DNA of 64,000 nt from Anthoceros angustus (GCA_010909165.1 MU008162.1:124001-188000), one strand, 5' to 3'. Numbered from the stretch's first letter, positions 34,216-46,311 are shown. Program-made: numbers and translations. Notes: generated by a model from the letters alone, not told the origin.

Positions 34216-34834
34216 CGTAGGTGTAGGTGCTAGTAATGTCTCCCTTCAGATGTTTTGACCAATGCTGCAATTAATCAAAAACTCAGTCTTGGTGATCGTC
34301 CTCTCCGCTCGTCGTGGTGATTGTCCTCTACGCTTGCCTCAGTGCGTCCCAGCCGCGCATGCCTGAACGTTGTGCGTGCCGACGAGTTCGACTTTGTATC
34401 GTGCCGCGGTATCGCCGTGGTATTCAAGATGACGGGAACTTGAATTAGTTCCTTGCCCGGGTCTTGGCCGCTGGGTTGGCACGGATCGAGAGAGAGGGCG
34501 GGAGAGGAAGGCCATGCTCATGGCATGGCATGTCGATTCGCCAGCCGCACTGGCGAACCGATATTTAGGCCTAGCCCACGATATGCACTTGCTGGGCTAT
34601 TTTCCGGATAGCAATTGCCTCCAAAAGGCGTGGTATCCACTTTCAAGGGCTATCTTCCGGACAGTAGCAACGACTAGAGATGCATCCTCCTCTAGTTCAA
34701 TAATATGTAGGCTTGTAGGCGCTCTAGCCGACTTTAGTCAAGGAGTGTTTCCGACTAGTTCAGTAATATGTAAGCTTGTTGCTCCTTAGTAAGCTATAGT
34801 AAGCTTAGTAAGCTATAGTAAGTAATATGTAAGC

Positions 34835-35016
34835 TAGTTGCTCCTTCTTTTCCCTGTGACCCTTAGAGCTTAATTACTCCTCTTGACCCTTGGAGCTTAA
34901 TTGCTCTCATTTCTCCTTTGCCGCTTAGTTGCTCCTTCTTTTCCCTGTGACCCTTAGAGCTTAATTACTCCTCTTGACCCTTGGAGCTTAATTGCTCTCC
35001 TTTCTCCTTTGCCGCG
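34835..35016. repeat. 91-bp tandem repeat, two copies
   Basis: Copies start at 34835 and 34926 (TAGTTGCTCCTTCTTTTCCC ...). Each copy itself holds a half-length internal duplication (CTTAGAGCTTAATTACTC / CTTGGAGCTTAATTGCTC). The two copies are almost identical, so the duplication is recent. Confidence 0.85.
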
Positions 35017-35113
35017 ACTCGGATCTACCTTTCATTTCCTTCAGCAAGTGGGTTCACCCATCTCCTCCATTTTGCTTAAGGTTCATCCATCTCCTCCATC
35101 TTTAATAAAAGAT

Positions 35114-35250
35114 ATTCCAGGTAGTGCGTGGCTAAGTGATCTTATTATTGATTAACTATTCCAGGCAATGTGTGGCGAAGTGGTCGTATTGTAGGTAAAA
35201 ACTATTCCAGGTAGTGCGTGGCTAATTGGTCGTATTATTGGGTAAATATC
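35114..35250. repeat. Three copies of a 44-46 bp repeat next to the P450 reductase 3' end
   Basis: ATTCCAGGTAGTGCGTGGCT recurs with small changes at 35114, 35158 and 35204, each followed by an AGTGGTCGTATT-like word. It lies about 165 bp past the stop of the P450 reductase gene. Confidence 0.75.
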
Positions 35251-35414
35251 CCCCTGGGAAAAAAATTGGCGTCGAGAATTTTCCGCCGAAGTCACCTGAA
35301 TGCGGTGGTGCAAGCCCGACCCAAAATTGAGAGTAACGCCAAGTGGGCCAGAACCTACTCTACTGCTGCTGGTGCTGTCTACAGGCTACGATTCGAATCG
35401 TCTACGCGCTGTTG

Positions 35415-38400
35415 TTACCACACATCCCTCAAGTATCGGCCGTCCATCTGTAGTTTTTTCACCAGGGACTCTGCCTTGGAGGAATTCACGCATTCCTGCA
35501 CAACGATGGGAGCAGTCAGTGGATGTTGCAAAGAGCTGCCATGGTATTTTCTGAGAGGACGGTTTGGGCAGGTCAGGAGTTCGCACCTGCTCCATCACTA
35601 TTGTATGCAAGGTGCGATGCACATCCTTTGCCATTCCCTTGGCGTCGCCGCATACGTAGAGGTAACCACCGTCGGCGATCAAGTTCCAGAAGTTCTTAGC
35701 CTGCGTTCGGGCCACCGCCCATCAGAATTATGATGTTTGCAACCAGCAGAGGGGAATGGAGTACTGGGCACGTGAGAGAGCTCTACCTCTTGCTGCAACT
35801 TATGTTGAACGTACTCCTTGGCCGTTCTTTCCCGGGAGAAGGCTACATGCAGGGCACTGATTGTCCCGTTTTGGAGATAGGCGTTCAGCTCATCTTCGTA
35901 GATGTAATCCTGCAGCAAGCGTTACCAACGTAAGAGAAGATGAAGAAGCGTGGAGTGGAGTGTGGAAGCGAGAGCTCGACAGGTACGTACCTGCTTCCGG
36001 GTACGGCACCCGAAGAAGAGGACTGCAGGACCGAGCTTCTCACCAAGAGCCTGCAACGCTGCCCTTTCCTGCAGATACGCATGCAACCGTTCACAAAGAA
36101 TCAGCTTCTCCCCATGAAATGACATACCGCGAGCGGCACAGAGACGTTGAGATGATCAGACTCACCTGCAAGAAACCTCTAAAAGGTGCCAGGCCAGTGC
36201 CAGGCCCGATCATGACAATTGGGGTCGACGGATCTGAAGGTAGCTTGAAGTTAGACTGCCTTACGAAGATAGGAGCCCAACTGCAACCATTTTGGTCGCT
36301 CTCTGAAGCAGGGATGGATTGCTGCATTCAGAGTTCAAGCAATGTCAATGTGGGCTCTCAAAAGCCGAAAGCAGGCAAGTGCGGGAGGCTAGGATGTCAG
36401 CGACTAGCCTTCTTACCTTCATCCAAGTGGAGGCAACACCCCTGTGGATGCGACCAGTTGGACTTGGCCCATACACCAGCGCGCAGGTGACATGAATCCT
36501 CGTGGGAGAATATCTACCGGAAGAGACATTAAGGCCACGTCAGGGCAACCAGGAAAGATCAAAGCACATGGCTGAACCCACTCCGAGGATGTCACGCACC
36601 GTGGGGAAGAAGATATGGAATAATAGCGGGGTTGAAGCCGAGGAGAAACCGCAGCGAAGAACACCCCTAGAGGAAGCTTGACAGACTTAAAATGGGAAAG
36701 AACCTCCAACAGGCTTCGCTGGTCAGCGGCCACCCACTGGGCGAAGTCATCCTGGAAAGGAATACAGCACAAGTCGAAGAGTCTCAGGCCCAACGTCGCA
36801 TGTACATATCTGACCATAAAAATTCTTACTGACACCGGTAGCCAGTGTAAGGGTCTGCAAGCCAAACCTTTCCAGCAGGAGAAGCAAGATGTTTCAGCCG
36901 CTCAACCTCTTGAGGATCACCAGCGTAGGCAGCGAGCACAGCCAGTACAGTCTGCAATAAACTCTCAAAAACTCAGAACTCTTCGGTTCAGCAAAATAGG
37001 TCAAAGACAAGACCACAATGCTGCAGATCAGATCATGCAGCCGTCAGTAAAGGAGACGATACCTTCTTCGGAGGATTCGTGAGGTCCGCATACCGGGAAA
37101 GCGCATACTCGAGAGTACACGGTCCAGGGAAAGGAGCCGGCAGAGATGCACTGCCACCTGTAAGAGCGTCACCATTCACTGCATCTCCATGGAGGGAGAA
37201 AACAGTATCCAAAGGGTATCCAAGCAGGGCCGCTGCCTCCTCCACGCTCTCGACAGTATTCTCGGCATAGACACCCACATGATCACCAGTTTCATATCTG
37301 TAGAGCCAAGGAAAAGCTTAACCTCTAGTGACACCGTGCAACAGGTGCAACGCAGTGCTTTCACACGTTGGAACTTACGTAAGTCCAGTCTTCCCAACGT
37401 CGAACTCCAAGTGTATACACGATCGGTCAGAAAGTGTAGTATGAAGCTCCCTTCGCACAGCAACAATCGCCCTAAAACATGTGGAGAACGAGTAAGCATC
37501 CTTGCTGTTCCACGGCAGACCGAGGAGGAAAGACATTGTTGGCCGTCAGCTCAGTTCGAGAAAGACCTGGCAGGATGATGAACGTCGTAACCAACTTTCC
37601 CGTTCATGTGGACTGCATAAACTTCCTCGTGCAGTTTGGTGGCCTTATCGTGGAAGACTGTCCTGTACTCGGCAATGCTGGCTGTGTAGGGTGTGGCATC
37701 GTTGCCTTCATCATCTTCATCCCTAAGCAACGGATCAAGAAGAGGCCACAGCTGTTCACGCCTGCAACAGACAAAGACAAGGAGACGGGGCACACAAGAT
37801 GAGTGGTGGTAAACGCTGACAGGCCTGACTCAGAAGAGGGCAAGTAGCTTATGAATGGAAATAGATTCCTGAGGGTGCATATGAGTCCTTACCATGCTGT
37901 GAAATCATCCTCAATACACTGATCATCATCGCCAAGTCCACACTCGATCAATTTATTGCCACCTGCACTCGAGAAACGAGGTCATCTCTCAGAACAGCGA
38001 GTCTCGTGGCTGAAAGAATTGCCACCAGAGAATTCCGACCAGTGCTTACCATGGGCAGCAAAACACTTATCCATCACCAATGCAACCTGCAGACCATTGG
38101 TTCACATAGGTCAGCAATGTGGCCTGCAGGACTTGGCAGGTCCAAGTTATCCAACACGCAGGCACTGAACTAGTGGGAGCACACCACCAGACTAAAGGGT
38201 CACCTTATTGAAATGCTCATACTGCCGGTTGCCAAGGCCAAAGATGCCATATGTCATAGCCGAAAGCAGTTGCTCGTCTCCTTCCTGGATCGCCAGAAAG
38301 AGCACAGGGGTATGAACAACAGGAAGCAGGGGTTTCCTTCACAGCCGCAAAGTGAATTCATCGAAACCACACATACCTCGGGAAGGGATTCGAGCCACTT

Positions 38401-39200
38401 GTAAAATCTAGCAGCGTTATCGGTAGGCTCACCATCCCCGTAGCTGCAAAGGGGATGCAGAAACTTATCAGCACGCCAAGGCCAAAACCACCCCCCGGGA
38501 GGACACAACGAGGATCCAGCCAACAACTCGTGGAACCAGCCTGTACTCACGTGGCAATCATGAACAGTGCAAGCGACTCCTTGGCTAGCTTGGCCTTGTA
38601 GTGATCGTCATCAGTACCGTAGTCATCCTGCCAAAGCACAGAGCGGAGACAGGCGCTTAACACACAAGATCTCCCCTCCGGAGTCCCCCATCCTAAATTC
38701 ACACAGCGCTCAGCCGTCCGTACTCCCCCGCTCCTTCCTTACCAAATCAACCACTTGGAAAACCACTTTCTCTTGATATCTAGACTTCCCTTCCTCGGCA
38801 AGAGCCTGCAAACCCACCAGCAGCGTGAGAAGCGCACGCAAACAAGGCAGCACCCAGCTGCATCCACACGAATCCACCCCCTGCCCCCCCACCCATCAAT
38901 CCACCCATCCAACCCCACCGAGGCCGGCACGCAAGGAAGCCACCCACAAACCTTAGCGAATCCTTCCGCCGTCCCCGTCTGCGTGCCGAAAAACACCTTC
39001 ACCTTCCTCTTGGGCGACTCATCCACCGTGTCCACGGCCTCGTCCTCGATCACCTTGTACACATGGGTCTCCTCCGCAACCTTCCCCCCGCCTACCCGGC
39101 GCCACAGCAGCAATCCCACGCTCACAACCACGGCGCCCACCACAAGCCCGATCAGCACGATCGTGGACGCGCCGTCACCCAGCCCGGCGGCGACTGCCAT
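35415..39200 (-). CDS. CPR: NADPH-cytochrome P450 reductase (18 exons)
   Basis: An ER-anchored diflavin enzyme passing NADPH electrons through FAD and FMN to P450s. Exons are 39200-38952, 38805-38743, 38627-38551, 38443-38377, 38284-38204, 38086-38050, 37962-37893, 37761-37567, 37471-37379, 37297-37063, 36951-36868, 36751-36600, 36513-36417, 36321-36166, 36068-35991, 35909-35787, 35700-35587 and 35495-35415. The introns are 81-146 bp, all GT-AG with phases agreeing, giving 683 residues. Residues 11-33 form the membrane anchor. FMN site: [11 protein letters not shown] (about 70), then [11 protein letters not shown] and [16 protein letters not shown] site: [14 protein letters not shown] site: [23 protein letters not shown], with the terminal Trp stacking on FAD (R-D-V-W). 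The start is the first ATG (39200). It looks fully functional. Confidence 0.96.
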
Positions 39201-40356
39201 CGTACCGCCCACCTCGCTCCCCGCTCACAAAACCACAAACCCACAAACGCAGCTACGCCCCGGATCTGAATTCCGCCCCACCCACGTCTGCATATGAAGG
39301 TAGCTGCAGCCTCCAAATGCCGAGAATCAGGACCCAAATCTCGGTACGCCGCACTCCGCTGCTTGGGGGCTCTGCTGGGCCGGGCTCGTTGCTGCGCTCC
39401 GAGGCGTCCGGATCAGGACCCGCGCCCCAACAAACAACGAGCCTGGGGCCTCCCGGGGCGGGAACGCAGCAAGTCCCCGAGGCCCAGAGCCGCGCAGCAG
39501 GGGCAGCAGCAGCAGCGGCCGAGTCAGAGCAGTCCAGCGGCCGTGGCAGCGGCGAGGACCATATGCAGCGGCTCCGCGACAGAAGCGGCAGCGGCAACGC
39601 GGAAGAAGGCCGAAGGCGAGCTCCCTCATTCAGGGCGGAGCATGATTGGAGGAAGGCGGGCCCCGGGCCGCCTCTCTTTCGCCCACACACACACACAGCA
39701 CACAGGAGAAGAAGGAATTGCCGACAGGAAATGCTGCACCGCGAAAGCTCCAAGTCGGCCAAGCCCTTTTGTCCGTACCCTCGGCTGGGCGAATATCTTG
39801 GACCCCGGCCTCTGCCTTCCCTCACCCTTCCTGGGCCACACGTTAGCCCAGCATCTGTGGAAAATAGCTCCGGCCTCCATCCATTTCGCCCTCGACAAAA
39901 ATAATTTTCTCTCCGCCGTTCGCGTCTGCGTTGGCGTGCATCTCCCCATCTCCCGCCGCTGCACAAGTGGAATGTCAGCGCCCAAGTGTCCGGAACCTGG
40001 CCACCAGCTCCCCGCGCCCTTCGTTGCCCACCACTTCAACCTAACCAGCGACTTCAACCTAACCACCTTGATCTCTGTGGTCATCCACGCTCTTTCGTTG
40101 GCCGCTGCTGGCCGCTGGCCGGTCGACCCGCCCGCACGTCTCCCTCGCGCCGAAGCTTCCCACGCGCCAGCGTTACAACGGAGGTTGCCGCGTCGTCACT
40201 CACACACATATTCGCACCGTGCCGTAGTTGCCCACCGGCTTGTACGCGCTGTGATAGTTTCATATTCTGGAAAATGCTAGCGGCCCGGGTACACGCTTCG
40301 TGACCAAATCTCTGCAGACTCCACGGTCGCAGTGCTGTGGCGGGAGGCCTCTGTGA
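39201..40356. other. GC-rich upstream region of the P450 reductase gene
   Basis: High-GC sequence with many long overlapping frames on both strands (e.g. 39294-40280), as expected from composition. None shows a domain. It must hold the P450 reductase promoter and the 3' end of the SET gene. Confidence 0.5.
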
Positions 40357-41954
40357 TCAGACCAGGATGCCGTGCTGCCGGAGGTCTTGTACCAGGGCTT
40401 CGTCGGTCCGCAACATCCCGCACAGATTGCATTCCATCCCGCTCGCCGGCGGCGGCAGGGGAGCCATGCTCCCGCCGCACTGCTCCTCTGGACAAAGGTA
40501 CTTGACGAAGAAGAGAGCATGAGGGAAGTCATCATCTTCTTCATCTTCTTCTTCGTCTTCTTCTTCTTCGGCTCCTGCCTCGGCTTCTTCTTCGTCTTCT
40601 TCTCCTCCGGCTACTGCTTCGGCTTCTGTCGGCGAGGATATGGCGAGCTTCCCGATATCCTTGCCTGCATCACTCGGTGAGAAAACGGCATCTTCGTCGT
40701 CTGGATCTTCGTCGTCGTCCACATCTTCTTCGTTGCAGTTGTCAACCCATTGCCTCTCCACTAGGCACCTGGAGCAATCGCACTGGAAGCCGTACTCTTG
40801 AGACAGTTTCTTCTGCCGGGCCGCGTAAGGCCAGTTGATAGGGAAGTAGCTGAGACATACTTCTGTTCCGGTGTCGATGTCATGCAACGCTCTGATAGAG
40901 ATGTCGGTGTTGCCGGTGCCGGGCCTCTCTAAGTAGTCAAATCTGCACAGCGTGAGAGGAAAACAGATAGAAGGGATAGAAGGATAGGATCGCCCGACAC
41001 AAGCAAAAGAAGGAAGGGAGAAGAAGAGGGATTGGATTATTTTAGTCCACTGAGGACGGCATTCCCGTCCTCAGTGGAAAGAAAGGAAGGAGATGAGGAC
41101 AGTGTGGAGGATCTTATACCTGCAGGCATTGGGAAGGCAGTTGTGATTGAACAAGGAAGCCTGCGAGTAGAAAGCATAAGCTCTCACACTGCGCGCATCG
41201 TCCTTGGTAGGCGGCGCCAGCAAACCGAAGGCGTTGATCCGATCTTTAGCCAAAAGCGAGCCGGAGAGATCAAGATCGAACAGTTTCGGCAGGAAGGCGT
41301 CCCCGACCAGATCCTGTACAAGCCGATGCACATTCCGGACACTATCGTCCACCTCCACTGGCCCGCTCAGCTGCAGCAGCTTCTCAAACGATTGCGGTGC
41401 TGTGACTGCCAGGTTGTGAGCTGCAATGAGGAAGCGCGCCTGCATCGACACCAAGGGACTCAGACATCCTCATCCTCACTGTGCAGCACCTGCTTCCCCC
41501 GCCAGAACCACAACCAGAACCGGATCCACCGGTCCCAGACAAGCAGGCAGGCATCCAGATCCACTACACAGCTGAACGACAAGAGAAGCCATCAATCACG
41601 TGCCTGTGTCTCCACCTCCTCCTCCTCCCCGGCCGACACTAGCGCTCCTAGAGCCTGGCACACCCAGGGCGTGTGCGAGGTGCTGCTGGCTTCAATTTGG
41701 CACTGCGACGAGCAGAAGAAGGCAGCGAAGCAGGAAGAACAGGGAAATCCTTCGGGTCCGTCCACTGGCCCAGGCAGGCTTCTCACACACTGGTGACAGC
41801 AATTCTTGGCTCTGGCTGCCCCTGCATCCATGTACACCAAGATTGGTGCTTCCTTCACCAGAACCTCTCCTCCAATCACTCTGCGTGCTGCAACCAGGCC
41901 CCGGCCCCGGCCTTCGATTTCCGCCGCCTTCACAATTCCCATCTCCATCGACAT
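40357..41954 (-). CDS. ASHR2: SET-MYND protein, SMYD/ASHR2-like (three exons, GC-AG intron)
   Basis: A putative lysine methyltransferase of the SMYD class (plant ASHR2-like). Exons are 41954-41604, 41439-41120 and 40942-40357, giving 418 residues. Intron 1 appears to use a GC donor (ACACAG|GCACGT) with a normal GCAG acceptor; only this choice keeps the phase and gives the expected E-T-Q-A-R-F-L-I-A-A-H-N. The split SET domain begins G-R-G-R-G-L-V-A-A. A MYND-type Cys/His zinc region spans about 52-98 (C-C-H-Q-C, C-S-S-C, C-S-S-Q-C). The catalytic part has S-L-F-N-H-N-C-L-P-N-A-C-R and L-S-Y-F-P-I-N-W. Post-SET-like C-D-C-S-R-C follows, with a long Asp/Glu insert (about 290-350) before a last C-x2-C pair. 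The start is uncertain: Met at 41954, 41948 or 41942 all suit, and the frame is open to 42107. Confidence 0.88.
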
Positions 41955-41969
41955 TCTGTCTTCACGTTC

Positions 41970-42090
41970 CGCCTTCGCATTCAGAATTTGCATTCCGACT
42001 TGGCATTCAGAATTCGCATTCAGGGTTCGCGTTCGCATCCAGAATTCACATTCAGAATTCGCGATCGCATTCAATTCGCATTCGCATCCG
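41970..42090. repeat. GAATTC/GCATTC minisatellite beside the SET gene start
   Basis: Imperfect reiteration of a unit close to GCATTCAGAATTC, about eight times. It lies in or just upstream of the SET gene's 5' end and is read in frame with it as an N-E-C-E-F-like stretch if an upstream start is used. Confidence 0.75.
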
Positions 42091-42544
42091 GCGGCTGCGC
42101 AGCCCACCGCGCTGTAAGCCAGGCGCGCTCGAACAGCTCTAGGGCTTCCCCGCCCTTAAACCCTGACCATGGTTAAGAGCAGGTTAGGTTTAACCATGTC
42201 AGGGGCAGCAGAAGAGGAAACTTTCGCATTAAGGCGGGTCGAGCCTATGTATATGTAGATGCGTTTTGTGATGTTTTCTCTACCTATCTGGGCCTGCTGA
42301 TGAAACGTTTCGCCCGTTTCCTATCCTTGAGGGGCAAAAGCTCTAGGGCTTGGCCCGTCCTTAAACCCTGACGACGGTCTATATCAGGTTAAGATCCTTC
42401 CAGGCGAGCTGAAAATCGCGCAATTCTCTGCGTCGGGACCAACCGGGAGTGGGAAGCTGATCGGCGGAGCGAATTGCGGAAACCTATTCATGTTGGCCAG
42501 CCTGCTCGCGACTACTGTATGTGGGCATTGTCCGTGCCGCCGCA
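42091..42544. promoter_or_regulatory. Shared upstream region of the SET gene and RRN3 with a duplicated element
   Basis: A block of about 35 bp beginning AGCTCTAGGGCTT and ending TTAAACCCTGAC occurs at 42135-42168 and again at 42339-42373. The end is a telo-box-like word (AAACCCTG) and the middle has GGCCCG/CCGCCC words like site II elements. Both are common in promoters of plant ribosome-biogenesis genes, which fits RRN3 starting at 42545. Confidence 0.55.
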
Positions 42545-45500
42545 ATGGGTGTGCAGCAGGCCGATGCTAATGCCACGGTATCGGGATCGGATTTAGTCAC
42601 AGAAGAAAGCATCCTCGGTGCTTTGAATGCGGCTCGGGAGGTGAATTTCTTCCCAATCTCCGTGCTCTGCTTCTGGGGGAGCTGCCGGTGGAAGATCTGT
42701 GGCCGGTCTCACTCACTGTGGGCTTGATTTCAGGGTAATGTGACTGAATACAATAAACTGCTGGGACTTCTGAAGGATGTTCAGCTGGATGATCCTGCCA
42801 GCACTGCAGGTCTCATGGTTGGTTTCTGAACCTGCCAGCACTGCTGCCCTATGGGTTGGGTTCCAGAATCGTGCTTCTTGAAGTATTTGAGCCTCTAAAG
42901 TTTTTTTATGCTTCCCATTTCGCAGGTGCGGCTCAAGATGCTGACCCACAGAGTGTCATGGATAGATCAGAGAGTGCATGAGGGTCTTCTTACTCACGTA
43001 AGCGTAGCGATAGGATTATCGAATTTGTGTGCTTGTTGCAGGCCCCGGCATTTTGAATTTTTTGTTAAAGATATTGGTACTGCTGGGTACAGGTTTTGGG
43101 TATGAGCATCTGGCTGTACGAACGAGGAGTAGGAGAAGCTCTGCTAGAATTTGTGGTTAATTTGGTGAGCTGCATCACTTTTCTGTAGTCGGTGCAAGGA
43201 TCTGTGTACTGTAGGTCCGATGCAGGGATGGTTACATGGGTTTTGTGGTCGTTGTGGACAGGCCACTGCGAAGGGCGGATGCAGAGATATGTGTATAGAC
43301 ATGCTCGTCCGGAATTTTTTGCCTCCCTCTTGTGGGTTGCCGGCCTTCGTGGATTCTCACCACAGGCATAGATGGAGGAGTTCTTTGGCTGCAATGGAAA
43401 AGGCACGTGGTGCTAAGGCTGAGCACCTGGCAAGGAAAGACGATTCTGTGCAAATCCTGCACACAGCAATAGCAAGCCTATTGGAGCTGGTTCCAACGTC
43501 TCGCCTGGGCCTGCAGTCAAGGGTCTTCAAAATGTTCCCCCACAAAACTGCTGCGAAAGAGGTGTGCTTTGAACGTCCAGAAGTGGTCTTGCAATCTTGT
43601 TGTGGGAAGAGGATAATATAATGTTGTCCTTGTCTCGTTTGTGAGAGTAATGCCCGTTTGTCGCTCTGCAGTGGATTGTTCTTTATCTGGAGAGCATGTT
43701 GCACCTGGACAGGAATACTACGGGTGATGTCAAACGTGGACTTATGCTTCCAGCAATTGTAGACAAACTTATGGAGATCGATGTGAGCATAGTCTTGAAC
43801 TGGAACATTGTCGGTCTGAGTTTGTGTGAATGTGCTTGATATCAGAGCAGGGAATGCAAATAGAGAGTTATATCTTCATTGGCGGGGTTGTGTTACCTCT
43901 AGCTGTGGGCTTACTTGTCCCAAATGTTGAACATGGATGCCAATCTGGTTTTCAGGTAGAGATAAGATGGGAGGATATCTTGCGAGGAGAGGATAGTAGC
44001 AAGGTGCTCTTATTCCACATGGACTTGGAGGAGGCTAATGAGCGGGATCAAGGAAACTTGGAAGTTTCTGAGCCGTCGGGACCTGGAATTGAGGTAGCAT
44101 TCTCGACCTCTATGCTGTTTTGGTTTCTGACTGGCGGGTTGCTGACTTTTGTGTAGAATACCTGGTAGCCTAGTTGACCTGGGTGCTTGCATGCGCAGCA
44201 TGGATTATTGTCAAGGTCTGCAAAGGGGACACCACCTACGCTGGATGAGATGGCAGACAAAATGGATGTGATGATGGATTTGGTGCTTCAGTATTTACAG
44301 ACCTTGCAGGATGAAAGGAGTGCTCTTCAGGTATTTTTACCAGTGAATAGCGTGATAGGATTTTCTGATTTGATAGTTCCTAGTCCAGCTTAGTTTTCAC
44401 TATGGAAGATGGAAGTTCCTGAATGTTGTTCGTACTCTGGGAACTTTAGCAGGTCTTTGAGACGCTGATGCGCTCCTTTTATTCTACTATTTTGGGTACT
44501 TTTAAACCAAAATTTACTCAGGTGAGCCTTCGCACAGTTTACGCTGAGTTATGTTTTCACAAAAGAGGGAGGTTTACTGCTCCTCAGCTTCCTTTGGACT
44601 CATCGTTTCATTTGGGGTTTGCGCACAGTTTCTTCTTTTCTATTTTTGCTCGCTTGCACCGTCAACATGTGGGGGAGATTTTGCATCAAAGCTCTGTAAC
44701 ATTGTGATCAACAGTCATGATCCCCCAACTACCAGGTACAGATAAGATGGGTGTTGAATTTGTTGCTTCCATTGAAAATACGTTTTGTGGAGTATTGGGC
44801 TGAGATAATGTGATTCATTTGTGCAGAATGTCAGCAGCAGCATACCTTGCCAGTTACCTAGCCCGTGCAAAATACTTGCCTCTTGGTATCGTCGTCGGCT
44901 GCCTGAAAAGGTGCATGACATGATGGAGTATGTTGCTTTGGCCAATGTCTAGTAGGACTTGTGTTTCTAAGTTGGAGTTGTTATGCCTGCGGGCTGGGGC
45001 TTTCTGCAGTTTTATTTTGGAGCCTATTTGTTGCTTACAGCTGAGAATTTCAGGTTAACGGACTGGTGTGTGACTTTTTCCCGAGCCCAGGGTGATGAAA
45101 CGGCTGATTGTGGCGTTTTCTACTCTGCTTGTCAGGTCTGTGCTTTTGATGTGTGGATAATTTGAAGGTTTTGTGAGTACGCAATGTTAGAGAATCCTAA
45201 CTGTTAGTTATGGGTGTTCTGGTCTTGTAGGCTATCATGTATGTCCTTTGTTTCAAGCTCAGCGACCTAGTAGATGACAGCGAGCATAAGCGTGTGCTTC
45301 AAAGTCTGCACCTTAAGGAGCTTTTCGAGCACAAAAGGCTCAATCCTTTGAAGGTAGGGTTCGTGGTACCCAGTGTCTATCACGCTTGCTGTGTGTGGAA
45401 GAAGTGTATGAGACTCAGGTGCTGGCTCAATTGACAGGTATGCTTGCCCTCTGTGGTGGAGGAGTTCTTCAGGCAAGCAGAATGTGTGCACCTGCTGGAT

Positions 45501-45987
45501 TGTCGAGATTTGATGGAGCAGAACAAAAAGGAAAACGAGCAACAACTGAACTGGTTTGATGGCAAGCATCCCATGGACATGTTCTTCCCATTCGATCCCT
45601 ACTTGCTGCGGCAGTCCGAAAGGTCAGCACAAGTCGTTGATAGTCCGCTGATAGCAATTTGCAGCGTGGTGAAAGTCCGTTTCTCTGACTACTTGTTTCC
45701 ATATCACTGACTGCAGACATATCAGACCCAACTTCCTATTTTGGTCCATGGTGCATCCCCCCTGTGATGATGACGTGTCAGATGTTGACGATGCTGAAGA
45801 CTACGAAGTAGCCGACGTTACTGGAACTTCCTGCGACATGGATGGTGCTAAAAGCTTGGAACCTGAGCACCGCCAAATGTACCACCAGGATGAGGAGTGC
45901 GGGTTCTCCTTTGAAGAGTCTATGGAATACATGTCCCTCTCCACGTTACCGGCACGGTTACCTGCTGTGTTGCAGCGTACTCAGTGA
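42545..45987 (+). CDS. RRN3: RNA polymerase I initiation factor RRN3/TIF-IA (15 exons)
   Basis: RRN3 bridges Pol I to the rDNA promoter factors and is the growth-controlled step of rRNA synthesis, in the nucleolus. Exons are 42545-42640, 42734-42817, 42926-42997, 43093-43164, 43262-43561, 43672-43782, 43956-44093, 44199-44330, 44453-44521, 44629-44735, 44827-44910, 45054-45135, 45231-45353, 45438-45622 and 45717-45987. Phases agree, giving 641 residues (human about 650). Diagnostic blocks are M-L-V-R-N-F-L-P-P, L-D-E-M-A-D-K-M-D-V-M-M, M-S-A-A-A-Y-L-A-S-Y-L-A-R-A-K-Y, V-C-L-P-S-V-V-E-E-F-F-R-Q-A and D-M-F-F-P-F-D-P-Y-L-L. The C-terminus is acidic. The exon 8 start (44199) and exon 5 limits are the least certain. 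A likely poly(A) signal AATAAA is at 46126. Confidence 0.93.
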
Positions 45988-46311
45988 CATGGGTGAAGCT
46001 TTGCTTCTATGAATGTACACTTAATGTGGTGTACCTCTTAGATTTAGCGATAGCAGCCAGAGTGCTTCAGAAGAGGAAGCACTGGCTGTGAATTACCAAA
46101 TTTTGTTCTATCACCCGGCGTATGAAATAAACCTCGTCTCCCTGTGCCATGTAATTCTCTTACTCTGCAGAGTGTGCAAAGTTTGTTCTTGATGTCGTGT
46201 GCCAAGTGCCCCAGCGCTCTCCAACAAGAGGCTACGCTGCTATCGCTTCCATGTTGCTCATTCTTTTAGTCTTGGTGTAAGCGATGGTGGATTCACGATC
46301 TCGTTGGCTTC
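45988..46311. other. RRN3 3' region and PPR-3 upstream
   Basis: 324 bp holding the RRN3 3' untranslated region (AATAAA at 46126-46131) and whatever promoter PPR-3 uses. I see no TATA box or other feature. Confidence 0.5.

Larger units (their letters stand above)
34216..35414. other. Spacer with two tandem-repeat blocks
   Basis: No gene is seen. The repeat blocks at 34835-35016 and 35114-35250 are listed separately. Between 34750 and 34830 the word TAGTAAGCTTAGTAAGCTATAG occurs in partial overlapping copies. Confidence 0.5.

Noticed and set aside
35100-35300. LTR end with primer-binding site before the P450 reductase 3' end
   Set aside because: The ATTGGCG word after the 45-bp repeats recalls a retroelement leader, but there is no matching second LTR and no gag or pol sequence.
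39253-40303. Frames of 200-330 codons in both strands upstream of the P450 reductase
   Set aside because: GC-rich DNA is poor in stop codons; the translations are Pro/Arg/Ala mixtures without family similarity.
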